Assembly (NCBI RefSeq): GCF_036226685.1
Contig: NZ_CP109009.1
Coordinates: 7,529,501-7,593,500, forward strand
Direction: 5' to 3'
DNA: 64,000 nt
DNA from: Streptomyces sp. NBC_00690
GTDB lineage: Bacteria > Actinomycetota > Actinomycetes > Streptomycetales > Streptomycetaceae
This document shows, in pieces, positions 46,188 to 54,924 of this stretch. The notes beneath the pieces were generated by a model. It was not told the DNA's origin, made no database searches, and worked only from the letters and a program-made list of their open reading frames with translations. Position 1 is the first letter of the stretch, and each line of letters starts with the position of its first letter. Both the position numbers and the translations under genes were made by a program.

Positions 46188-49100
46188 GTGGTCACCGCTT
46201 CGGTCGGGGCGGGCGGGGTGCGACGGCCCGCGCTGGCGGCGATGTCGGCGAGTGCCGCGGTCGCGAGCAGTTCGTCGAACCGGGCGGCGCGGACACGGCC
46301 GGCGTTCTTGTTGTTCTGGTGGATGATCCAGCCGTAGGTACCGGGGGCGTCCACACTGAGGTTGTTCCGCTGCCTCAGCGCACACTTGTAGTCGTCCAGG
46401 CGCTTGATCGCGATGAGCGTGGCGAGCTCGTCGTCGTTGAACCGCTCAAGGGTGCCGCGCAGATACTTCACGACGCGCTGCTTGACGAAGAAGTCCTCGG
46501 TGAGCACGAGGTTGCGGACGGCATCGGCGACCCGCGGGTCGTCCGGGCCGAGCGCGCCGGGCACCCGTTTGAGAGCGAGGTCCTGGGCGACGCCGAGCAC
46601 CGTGTACGACGACAGGAGCGAGAACATGTCGTCGCCGCCCTGGTCGCCGAGCGCGGGGGCACGGCCGCCGAGCACGGTGCGGCGGTCGCGGTAGTCGACC
46701 TTGAACGCCCGGAGCTTGTCCGTCGCGATCGAGTTCGCGAGTTCGTCGAGGAGCTCGGTCCTGGTCGCCGCTGCGAGGATCTCGGACGCGTCTTGGTACA
46801 GCAGCAGCGCCCGGGGCATCCCGCAGTAGACATGGCGCCGCTCTCTCGCCCAGTCGTTAAGCAGCCGGGCCGCGAGCTGGGAGCCGGTGGCGGCCAGGTG
46901 CCATTCCAGGAGCAGCCGAACCGCTTCCTCGTGGAAGGTGCCGTGTTCGGTGTCCGTCACCGGGAACACGAGCAGGGAATCTGCGCTCACCTTGCCGGGG
47001 AGCTCGCCCGTCGGGTCGTATTGGTACAGGAACCCGCCGCTCATGCCGTTGCCGAGGCCCTTGCCGAAGCCACCGAGGTTGAGCACGGTACCGCCGGTCA
47101 TGTACTCGCAGCCGAAGTCGCCGACGCCCTCGACGACCGCGGTCGCCCCCGAGTTCCGTACGGCGAACCGGTCACCGGCCTCCCCCTGTACGAACGTCCG
47201 GCCGCCGGTCGCACCGAACAGTGCGAAGTTCCCGATGAGCACATTGCCGCCGCGTTCGGTGTCGCCGCCTCCCGGGGCGCGGACGACGATCCGGCCGCCG
47301 CTTTGGCTCTTGCCGACGCCGTCGTTCGCGGTGCCGGTGTGTTCGAGCGTGATGCCGTCGTTGCAGAACACCCCGTACGACTGGCCGGCGGACCCGGTGG
47401 TGCGGATCCGGACGGCGCCGTCCACGAGGCGACGGCGACCGCGGTCGTCGGCCGTGACCGCCGGTGCGCCGGCGAGGTCGTCGGCGTCCAGTTCATGGTT
47501 GAGGAGCCGTTCGACGTCGATGCCGAGCTGCCCGCCGACCGACTTGTCGCTGTTGCCGAGGTGGATGCCTTCGATGAGTGCGGTCGTCTCGCGCCGGTCG
47601 ACGAGGGCGGCACGGACGTGCTCGATGAGGGCGTCGTCGGTGGTGAAGTCCTTCTCCAGGTACTCCGGGTCCTCGACGACCTTCTCGGGCACGTGCGCGA
47701 GAAGGTGGCGAACATCGAGGCGCCCGATGCTCGCGGGGTGGTCAAGCAACTGGAGCAGATCGGTGCGTCCCCGAGCTTCCCGCAGGGACCGCAGCCCCAG
47801 CCGGGCGAGGATCTGCCGGACGTCGTGCGCGATGTTCAGCAGGTACTGCGCCAGTGCACGCGGATCGCCCTCGAACGCCTCGGCGTTCGTGGTGAGGCCG
47901 GCCGGACACTTCACATTGCAGTTCTTCGCCATGACGCAGCCGAGCATCATCAGCGCGGTCGTGCCGAACTCGAAGCTGTCGGCCCCCAGCAGTGCCGAGG
48001 TGACGACGTCGCCGCCGGTCTGGTGCGCGCCGGAACAGCGCAGGACGACCTTCTGCCGCAGTCCGTTCGCAACGAGCGACTGGTGCACTTCGGCGACACC
48101 GATCTCGGCCGAACGCCCCGCGTACTTGAGGCTGGTGACCGCCGCGGCGCCCGTGCCACCGGTGTTCCCGGCGACGTTGATCACATCCGCGCCCGCCTTG
48201 GCGACGCCGACCGCGATGGTGCCGATGCCCTCCGACGAGACGAGCTTCACGATCACCCGCACCCGCGCGGCCTTGCAGTCGTGGATGAGCTGCGCGAGGT
48301 CCTCGATCGAGTACGTGTCGTGGTGCGGCGGAGGGGAGATGAGTTCGATGCCCGGGGTGCCGCCGCGCGCCGCCGCGATGTCGACGGTGACCTTCGGCGC
48401 GGGCAACTGGCCGCCCTCGCCCGGCTTCGCACCTTGCCCGATCTTGATCTCCAGCTCCTGGAGCATCGGGTCGGCGAGATAGCCCGCCCAGATCCCGAAC
48501 CGGCCGGACGCGAACTGCTTGATCCGGGAGCCGCGGATGGTGCCGTACCGGGAGTGGTGCTCACCGCCCTCCCCGCTGTTCGACATGCCGCCGACCATGT
48601 TCGTGCCGTGGGCGACGGCCTCGTGCGCGGTCGCCACGAGCGCGCCGTGGCTCATCGCGCCGGAGGCGAGCGCACGGGTGATCCGGTGCGCGGGCTGCAC
48701 CTCGTCGAGCGGGACGCTGTCGGGTGCGCTCGCGAAGAGCGCGAGGAGCCGTGCGGCGGTGCCGATGGCCGTGACGAGGACCCCGTCGGCAGCCACGTCG
48801 AGCGTCTCGACCTCGCCGGGGTGCGCGAGCGCCAGCCCGGCGGCGAGTGCGGTGTGCCGCTCGGCGCGGTCGGGGCCCGGGGCGGCCAGGCACAGCCGGA
48901 CGGTCATCGCGCCGCCCTGCCCTTCGTCGCCCGTGGGCGGCTCTGCCACGGATGCGTTCACACCGCGGACCGTGACGCTCGCATTGCCGGTGGTGGAGAA
49001 CCGGCCGAGCTCTCGGGCGAAGTCCTCGGGGGTGCGCAGCGCCGTGACGTCCGCGGGCAGGGCGAGCACATCACGGAGCGCGGAGGGACGCCGAAGGCGC

Positions 49101-51748
49101 TCCTCGTGTGTCGTCCGCAGGAAGGCGCGGTACCCGGGCGTGATCCGGAACGCGTCGATCTCGGTGTCGTCGAGGGCGGCGTACCCGGTGTTGCGGTACG
49201 CGGCGTCGGTGATGCCGAACGCGTCGTCGAGCTGGCCGAGCGTCAGGAGGCGCAGTGCGTCCGAGTCGTCCGGCCTGCCGAACTCCGGCCGCTCCTCGGT
49301 CATGCCGCCGAAGCCGCGCACGGCCGTGACACCGAATGAGTGCCCGGCGCCGTCCGACCGCTCCTTGAACAGGCCGAGCAGCGGAATCTGTTGCTCGGTC
49401 TCCACCGTACGGGCCTGCTCGTGCCAGTCCGTTGCGGTCTGTGCGATCCGGGCGAACCCGACACCGCCGACCGGGGCCTCCATGTGCGGGAAGGTCCGCG
49501 CGAACACATCGTCACGGGTGTCGAGGTAGTTCGGTTCGAAGAACTCGCCGCCGATGTAGCTCTCCGCGGTGCACAGCCCGACGCGTCCCATCGTCTTGGC
49601 GAGGGACTTCTCGGCCGCCTTGCGGAACCGCGCCAGCGCCCGGTCGGTCTCGGTGATCTCACCCGCGGGTGCCGGGGCGCTCGGGTGCTTCTCCTCGGCG
49701 CGCAGTCGTGCGCTGAGGCTGTAGACGGCCGATGCGCCGAAGCCGAGCGCGGTCGCGACGTGGTGTGAGGAGGCCAGTTGACCGCTCTCGGCGACGATCG
49801 ACACGCGCAGGCGCAGCCCGGTCTCGATGAGGCGCTGGTTCACCGCGGCGACCGCGAGGATCACCGGCAGCGGCGCACGTGTCGATGAGATCGCCCGGTC
49901 GCTGAGGAGCGCGATGCCGCCCTGCGCGGCGGCGAACCGCTCGACGTCGTCGCAGAGCCGTCCGAGCGCGGAGCGAAGGGCGTCCGCGTTCGCGGTCACA
50001 TCGCCGGCCACGGGCTCGTACAGCATGTCGAACCGTGCCAGCGGCACGATCGGCTGGTCGCGCAGCCGGACCATGTCGAGGTGACCGAGCACGGGCGAGT
50101 TCACCACGAGCTGCCGGCCGTTCGTGTTCCCGGTGCCGTCGGGCTTCGGGCCGAGTGCGACCCGCATGCTCATTCCGTCGGCCTCGCGGATGCTGTCCAG
50201 CGGGGGGTTGGTGACCTGGGCGAAGCGTTGGGAGAAGTACTTCGCCATGCCGCCCTCGGTGTCGCTGAGCGCGTTGATGGCGTTGCCGTAGCCCATGGCC
50301 GAGATCCGCTCCGACCCATGGGCGAGCATCGGGTCGAGCATGAACCTGAAGCTCTCCTGGTTCAGCGAGTACGCCACGTACCGGCCGGCGAGGGTCAGAT
50401 CGCCGTCGTACCCGAGCGTCTTCGTACCGCGCACGTAGTCGGGTGTCGGCAGATCGTCGAGGTTCACCCGGGCCGCGGTGAGCAGTTCGGAGTACGGCCG
50501 GCGTGCGGCGAGGGCGTCGAGCACCTCGCCGGTACGCATCCGTCGGCCGGCGCGGTGGTCGACGACGAGCATGCCGCCCGCCTCGATGCGGCCCCGGTGC
50601 ACGACCTCGTCGTCGGGGAACGCGACCTGCCCGGCCTCCGATGCCACCATGAGGTACTCGGCGGTCTCCACGGTGCGCAGCGGGCGCAGGCCGAGCCGGT
50701 CGAGTCGGGCGCCGATGACGTCCCCGTCGCTGAAGATCACGGCCGCCGGGCCGTCGTTCTTCTCCTCGTACAGCGAGAAGTACTCCAGCATGTCCCGGAC
50801 GGCGACGGGCAGCGTCCGGTCGTTCTCCCACGCGGGCGGCATGAGCGACACGACGGCCTCGACGATGTCCAGACCGTCGTCGAACACCCGGCTCTGCAGG
50901 GTCTGGTCGAGCCGGCTGGAGTCCGACTGCCCCGGCGGACGCACGATGCTCCGGGTGCGGGCGCGGGCGAGTGCCTCGTCGGACAGCCGGTTCTTGCGGT
51001 CGGTGTTGAGCTCCCCGTTGTGTGCCATCAGCCGGAAGGGCTGCGCCATGGTGGGGTGCGGCTCGGTGTTCGTGGAGAACCGGGTGTGGAAGTAGAGCGA
51101 TCGGACGGAGTGCCGTAGATCGCCGAGGTCGCGGAAGTACCCGATGACCTCACCGGAGTTGAGCCGCCCCTTGAGTACCTGGGTCCGCGCGCTCAGGGAC
51201 AGCGGGTACAGACCGGCGAAGGCGTTCTCGGCATAGGCGACGGCTTCCACGGAGAGCAGGGCGCGGTTGGCGGCCGTGTCGACGTCGGGGCGCCGCCAGC
51301 TGTCGGGTGCCCGGAACACCCACTGCACGATGGGCAGTTGGTACTGCTCGGCCACGGGTCGGGCGACGGTGTGGTCCACCGGGACATCGCGGACCAGCAG
51401 GACATCGAACCCCTGCTCGGTGATGCTCCGGCCGACGAGGTCCAACGCGCCTTCGCGGCGGACGGGGTCGGTCGGAACGAAGCAGTTCGCGACGCCGAAG
51501 TGTCCGGCCCGCAGTTCCTCGCCGGCAATCGCGCTGAAGAACTCCACCGACAGGTCGACGCTGACGCCGGCGCCGTCGCCGACCCCCTCGGCGGACTTGC
51601 CGCCGCGGTGCGGGATCGCGCGGAGTGCTTCGTCGCCCCTGCGGATGACGTCGTGGCACGGCACCCCGTCGAGGCGGGTGATGAAGCCGACGCCGCAGGC
51701 GCTGTGTTCGCGGGCAGGGCTGTGCAGCCCAAAGGCGGAGTGATTCAC
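46184..51748 (-). CDS. Enlarged glutamate synthase large-subunit-like protein
   Basis: This 1854-aa protein is about 350 residues longer than standard GltB. A 17-residue propeptide precedes Cys18 in EHSACGVGFITR, the Ntn nucleophile of the glutaminase domain. The central domain, the FMN/2-oxoglutarate barrel (GEGGEHHSRYG, IKIGQGAKPGEGGQLP, NVAGNTGGTGAAAV) and the GXGXG beta-helix (GGNVLIGNFALFGATGGRTF, GGTVLNLG) follow. About 190 residues beyond the usual end are extra. The iron-sulfur Cys residues are C1271-x5-C1277-x3-C1281, one residue shorter than the standard x5/x4 spacing. Start is GTG with AGGA. First gene of the iron-box operon. Confidence 0.88.
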   Translation of the reverse strand: MNHSAFGLHSPAREHSACGVGFITRLDGVPCHDVIRRGDEALRAIPHRGGKSAEGVGDGAGVSVDLSVEFFSAIAGEELRAGHFGVANCFVPTDPVRREGALDLVGRSITEQGFDVLLVRDVPVDHTVARPVAEQYQLPIVQWVFRAPDSWRRPDVDTAANRALLSVEAVAYAENAFAGLYPLSLSARTQVLKGRLNSGEVIGYFRDLGDLRHSVRSLYFHTRFSTNTEPHPTMAQPFRLMAHNGELNTDRKNRLSDEALARARTRSIVRPPGQSDSSRLDQTLQSRVFDDGLDIVEAVVSLMPPAWENDRTLPVAVRDMLEYFSLYEEKNDGPAAVIFSDGDVIGARLDRLGLRPLRTVETAEYLMVASEAGQVAFPDDEVVHRGRIEAGGMLVVDHRAGRRMRTGEVLDALAARRPYSELLTAARVNLDDLPTPDYVRGTKTLGYDGDLTLAGRYVAYSLNQESFRFMLDPMLAHGSERISAMGYGNAINALSDTEGGMAKYFSQRFAQVTNPPLDSIREADGMSMRVALGPKPDGTGNTNGRQLVVNSPVLGHLDMVRLRDQPIVPLARFDMLYEPVAGDVTANADALRSALGRLCDDVERFAAAQGGIALLSDRAISSTRAPLPVILAVAAVNQRLIETGLRLRVSIVAESGQLASSHHVATALGFGASAVYSLSARLRAEEKHPSAPAPAGEITETDRALARFRKAAEKSLAKTMGRVGLCTAESYIGGEFFEPNYLDTRDDVFARTFPHMEAPVGGVGFARIAQTATDWHEQARTVETEQQIPLLGLFKERSDGAGHSFGVTAVRGFGGMTEERPEFGRPDDSDALRLLTLGQLDDAFGITDAAYRNTGYAALDDTEIDAFRITPGYRAFLRTTHEERLRRPSALRDVLALPADVTALRTPEDFARELGRFSTTGNASVTVRGVNASVAEPPTGDEGQGGAMTVRLCLAAPGPDRAERHTALAAGLALAHPGEVETLDVAADGVLVTAIGTAARLLALFASAPDSVPLDEVQPAHRITRALASGAMSHGALVATAHEAVAHGTNMVGGMSNSGEGGEHHSRYGTIRGSRIKQFASGRFGIWAGYLADPMLQELEIKIGQGAKPGEGGQLPAPKVTVDIAAARGGTPGIELISPPPHHDTYSIEDLAQLIHDCKAARVRVIVKLVSSEGIGTIAVGVAKAGADVINVAGNTGGTGAAAVTSLKYAGRSAEIGVAEVHQSLVANGLRQKVVLRCSGAHQTGGDVVTSALLGADSFEFGTTALMMLGCVMAKNCNVKCPAGLTTNAEAFEGDPRALAQYLLNIAHDVRQILARLGLRSLREARGRTDLLQLLDHPASIGRLDVRHLLAHVPEKVVEDPEYLEKDFTTDDALIEHVRAALVDRRETTALIEGIHLGNSDKSVGGQLGIDVERLLNHELDADDLAGAPAVTADDRGRRRLVDGAVRIRTTGSAGQSYGVFCNDGITLEHTGTANDGVGKSQSGGRIVVRAPGGGDTERGGNVLIGNFALFGATGGRTFVQGEAGDRFAVRNSGATAVVEGVGDFGCEYMTGGTVLNLGGFGKGLGNGMSGGFLYQYDPTGELPGKVSADSLLVFPVTDTEHGTFHEEAVRLLLEWHLAATGSQLAARLLNDWARERRHVYCGMPRALLLYQDASEILAAATRTELLDELANSIATDKLRAFKVDYRDRRTVLGGRAPALGDQGGDDMFSLLSSYTVLGVAQDLALKRVPGALGPDDPRVADAVRNLVLTEDFFVKQRVVKYLRGTLERFNDDELATLIAIKRLDDYKCALRQRNNLSVDAPGTYGWIIHQNNKNAGRVRAARFDELLATAALADIAASAGRRTPPAPTEAVTT

Positions 51749-51856
51749 GTGGGTCCTGTCGGCGAGGTTCCGGCAGCGGACGGCCAGGCTGCGTCGGTGA
51801 AGCGCTCGCCGCGGGCGGACCGATGTGACGGTCGAGCCCTGAGTGGTGGGAGTGGA

Positions 51857-51875
51857 TACGGTAAGGCTTACCTAA
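51857..51875 (-). promoter_or_regulatory. Iron box (DmdR/IdeR-type operator)
   Basis: TACGGTAAGGCTTACCTAA matches the actinobacterial iron-box consensus TTAGGTTAGGCTAACCTAA at 15 of 19 positions. Two of the changes are symmetric, so the core GGTAAG-G-CTTACC stays a perfect dyad. It overlaps the spacer and -10 of the promoter, the position expected for repression when iron is plentiful. Confidence 0.75.
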
Positions 51876-51887
51876 GCCTCGCCGCAA
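51858..51887 (-). promoter_or_regulatory. Putative promoter of the glutamate synthase-like operon
   Basis: On the minus strand TTGCGG (51887-51882) and TACCGT (51863-51858) are separated by 18 bases, a plausible housekeeping -35/-10 pair. Transcription would run leftward into the gene starting at 51748. Confidence 0.5.
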
Positions 51888-52155
51888 GTATTTGCCTGCC
51901 GCAGGTCAGGACGGGATCGTCAGCAGCGGAGGCGACCCGGCTTCCCCGGGCGTCGGGGGAATGGCTTGCCGGGCCTGTTGATGGTTACGGCGATCGTTGC
52001 AGCCGGCCCTGCACTTGAGGGAGGACGGATGCATGGGAAGGCGGTCCAAGGCGTACGGGGTCTTCTCGACGGATCAGGCTCGGGGCTTCAGGGTCGCTGT
52101 GCAGAAGCAGTACGAGCCCCGTCCGACTGATCGCCCGCCCGTGCTGCCGTGCTCG

Positions 52156-53148
52156 TCACAACCATCCGTTGCGTTGTGCCTGCAAGGCCATCTGGAAGCG
52201 GTTGGCAGCGCCCAGTTGAGCCATCAGGATCTGAAGGCGTCGAAACAGTGTGCGGCGGCTGATCCCCAGCTCGCGGGCGATGACATCATCACCCGCACCG
52301 CCCGCGAGGAGCCACAACAGACGTCGGTCGGCCGGTGGGAGACCGCCCGGGCGGGTGGTGCGGCCCTGAAACGGCAGCGCGCTCTGCCAGGACAGTTCGA
52401 ACAGCGCCATGAGCCCCGAGAGCAGCCCACACGGCTGCACCACCAGCATGGTGTTGTGCACATCGGCTTCCTTGATCGACAACGACACCAGGGCGTACGC
52501 CTCGTCGATGATCACGAGTTTGACCGGTACCGAAGGCAGTACCCTCGCCTGCTCGCCCGCGCGGACACACGGTTCGATGACGTCCTTCAGATGGCCCGGT
52601 TCCTCCAGCGACGCACGCGAATACACGACGCGCTGTGTCACACCACGGGCGAGCGTGGCCAGTGCGTCGTCCGTGGCGCCCGGCAGGGGAAAGTAGGGCG
52701 GCGACTCGAACTGTCGGATCTGCTCCCGGGCGCTCGCCCAGGCCCGACGCATCCTCGGGCCGATCGCATCGCCCGTGACGACCTCCACGAGATCGTCGTT
52801 GTACGCGGCCAACCGCTGTCGCCGGAACGACTCGAACGCGCCCCCGACGGCGATGCGCGACTCCTCCACCTCGGCCGCCCGGTGCCGGGCCAGGATCTCC
52901 AGACCTGCGGTGGGCGGTACCGGCGCGACCACGTCCTCGTCCGCGTGGGCAGCACTGGCCAGACCGGCATCGACCAGTGCGTCGTAGGCCGTGGCGAGCT
53001 CCGCGGCGTCCATGCCGGCCGCCTCCGCGATCGTGATCAGCGGGGCGGGGGCCGTTTCCAGGAGCGTCAGATAGACCCGGGCCGCCGCCTGGTCGAGCCC
53101 CAGCAGCCGAAGGGCCTCGCCGAGCTTCGCGTTGTTCATACGTCCCAT
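52156..53148 (-). CDS. TrmB-like / LuxR-type HTH transcriptional regulator
   Basis: This protein of about 330 aa has an N-terminal winged-helix of TrmB type (LLGLDQAAARVYLTLLETAPAPLITIAEAAGMDAAELATAYDAL). A central effector-like region follows, then a C-terminal LuxR-type helix-turn-helix (GGAGDDVIARELGISRRTLFRRLQILMAQLGAANRFQMALQA). This fusion is frequent in Streptomyces and often sits near natural-product or stress genes. ATG 53148 or 53139 may start it. It is transcribed toward the iron-box operon but lies 408 bases away, so co-transcription is not assumed. Confidence 0.8.
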   Translation of the reverse strand: MGRMNNAKLGEALRLLGLDQAAARVYLTLLETAPAPLITIAEAAGMDAAELATAYDALVDAGLASAAHADEDVVAPVPPTAGLEILARHRAAEVEESRIAVGGAFESFRRQRLAAYNDDLVEVVTGDAIGPRMRRAWASAREQIRQFESPPYFPLPGATDDALATLARGVTQRVVYSRASLEEPGHLKDVIEPCVRAGEQARVLPSVPVKLVIIDEAYALVSLSIKEADVHNTMLVVQPCGLLSGLMALFELSWQSALPFQGRTTRPGGLPPADRRLLWLLAGGAGDDVIARELGISRRTLFRRLQILMAQLGAANRFQMALQAQRNGWL

Positions 53149-53354
53149 TATCGATGTATCCACTCTCCGCTTTGGCCGATCTGTGCCAGTGGCACTCCTG
53201 GGCACCGAGTGGGTGGGTTGCGAGGTACCTTCCGAAGGCCGCCGACGACCGGGGGCAGCGAGGGCGCGCCCCAGCCGTACCGAGGGCGAGCCGGTCCGTA
53301 GGGCTCCCACGGTCCCTCGCCGGCGACGAACCAACCCAGGGGAAGGTGTACGAC

Positions 53355-54767
53355 ATGGCGAAGGGCCGAAAGAACGGTCTCTACTCGGAGATCTCCGAGG
53401 AACTGTCCGCGCTGATGCGGACGGGGTGGGCGGACACCGAGCGGCACGATCTGCAACTCGACGAGCAGGCCCCGTACGCGGCCCACCGCCGTGCCGCGCT
53501 CTCCGCGCGTTTCCCCGGCGAACGCCTCGTGATCCCCTCGGGCAATCTGAAGGTCCGCTCGAACGACGACAGCTACCCCTTCCGGCCGTACACGGGCTAT
53601 GTGCACATGACCGGAGACCAGGCCCGGGACTGCGCCCTCGTGCTCGAACCCCGCACGGACGGTGGCCATGACGCCTACTGCTACCAACTCCCCCGGGACG
53701 GCAGGGACGACAACGAGTTCTGGACCGGCGTCACGGCGGAGCTCTGGATGGGCCGACGGCGCTCGCTCGCCGAGTCGGGGCTCGTGCTCGGACTGCCCTG
53801 TCGCGACGTCCGCGCGGCGGCCGACGACCTCGCCGCCGACTCCGCCGTGCCGACCCGGATCGTCCGTGGCATCGATCCGATTCTGGAAGCTGCCGTCACC
53901 ACGGACGAGGAGCGCGACGAGGAACTGGAAGAGGCGCTCAGCGATCTCCGTCTCGTCAAGGACGACTGGGAGATCGCGGAGCTCCGCAAGGCCGTGGACT
54001 CCACCGTGCGCGGATTCACCGATGTGATGGGTGAGCTCTCCGTGGCGATCGCATCGTCCGAGCGGTGGATCGAGGGCACCTTCTTCCGCCGAGCGCGTCT
54101 GGAGGGCAACTCCGTCGGCTACGGCTCGATCTGCGCCGCCGGTGACCACGCCACGATCATGCACTGGACGGACAACGACGGCCCCGTGCGTCCGGGCGAT
54201 CTGCTCCTGCTCGACGCCGGAGTGGAGACCCGCACCCTCTACACGGCCGACGTCACGCGCACCCTTCCGATCAGCGGAACCTTCACGCCCCTCCAGCGCA
54301 AGGTCTACGACGCGGTGTACGAGGCCCAGGAAGCCGGCATGGCCGCGGTCAAGCCGGGCGTCGCGTACCGCGACTTCCACGAAGCGTCCCAGCGCCACCT
54401 GGCGGCCACACTCGTCGAGTGGGGCTTCATCGAGGGCCCGGCCGAGCGCGCATACGAACTCGGTCTCCAGCGTCGCTTCACCATGGCCGGCACCGGTCAT
54501 ATGCTCGGTCTGGACGTCCACGACTGTGCGCAGGCCCGGAACGAGGAGTACGTCGACGGCGTCCTGGAGCCCGGCATGGTGCTCACGGTGGAGCCCGGCC
54601 TCTACTTCCAGCCGGACGACCTCACCGTGCCCGAGGAGTGGCGCGGCATCGGCGTCCGGATCGAGGACGACCTCGTCGTCACCGAGGACGGCCACGACAA
54701 CCTGTCGGCGGGGCTGCCCCGGTCGGCGGACGACATCGAGGCGTGGATGGCCCGAGTCGCCGGCTGA
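53355..54767 (+). CDS. Aminopeptidase P (Xaa-Pro aminopeptidase), M24 family
   Basis: This 470-aa protein has an N-terminal creatinase-like domain and a C-terminal pita-bread metallopeptidase domain. The two-metal ligands are visible: LLLLDAGVETRTLYTADVTR (two Asp), AGTGHMLGLDVHD (His), VLTVEPGLYF (Glu) and GVRIEDDLVVTEDG (Glu). It removes N-terminal residues that precede proline. A GGGGAAGG ribosome site supports ATG 53355. A perfect 38-base hairpin downstream ends the transcript. Confidence 0.93.
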   Translation: MAKGRKNGLYSEISEELSALMRTGWADTERHDLQLDEQAPYAAHRRAALSARFPGERLVIPSGNLKVRSNDDSYPFRPYTGYVHMTGDQARDCALVLEPRTDGGHDAYCYQLPRDGRDDNEFWTGVTAELWMGRRRSLAESGLVLGLPCRDVRAAADDLAADSAVPTRIVRGIDPILEAAVTTDEERDEELEEALSDLRLVKDDWEIAELRKAVDSTVRGFTDVMGELSVAIASSERWIEGTFFRRARLEGNSVGYGSICAAGDHATIMHWTDNDGPVRPGDLLLLDAGVETRTLYTADVTRTLPISGTFTPLQRKVYDAVYEAQEAGMAAVKPGVAYRDFHEASQRHLAATLVEWGFIEGPAERAYELGLQRRFTMAGTGHMLGLDVHDCAQARNEEYVDGVLEPGMVLTVEPGLYFQPDDLTVPEEWRGIGVRIEDDLVVTEDGHDNLSAGLPRSADDIEAWMARVAG

Positions 54768-54821
54768 GTCTCGCGAACGGTCCGTCCGAAAGGGATGGAG
54801 CAGCCCTTTCGACGCTCAGTG

Positions 54822-54859
54822 GAGGTCGCCCCGAAGCGCCGGCGCTTCGGGGCGACCTC
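54822..54859. terminator. Perfect 38-base palindromic terminator
   Basis: 19-base arms, GAGGTCGCCCCGAAGCGCC and its exact complement, abut without a loop. They lie between the convergent aminopeptidase P and agmatine deiminase-like genes. Confidence 0.9.
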
Positions 54860-54924
54860 TGCATTGCTGCGTACCGGGTCAGCGGTGCCGGGGCACGGTC
54901 ATCGGCGGAGCGTGAGGGAGGCCG

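Larger units (their letters stand above)
51749..52155. other. Leader and promoter region of the iron-box operon
   Basis: This 407-base gap between two minus-strand genes contains the iron box and the promoter at 51857-51887. About 100 bases of leader lie between them and the GTG start. The remainder shows no gene or strong hairpin. Confidence 0.6.

Noticed and set aside
46319..49339. Plus-strand 1006-codon open frame
   Set aside because: It is the antisense of the glutamate synthase-like gene; high-GC coding sequence leaves the opposite frame open. It has no motif and improbable composition.
51997..53301. Plus-strand frame over the TrmB/LuxR-type regulator
   Set aside because: Antisense shadow; the minus-strand protein has clear HTH domains.
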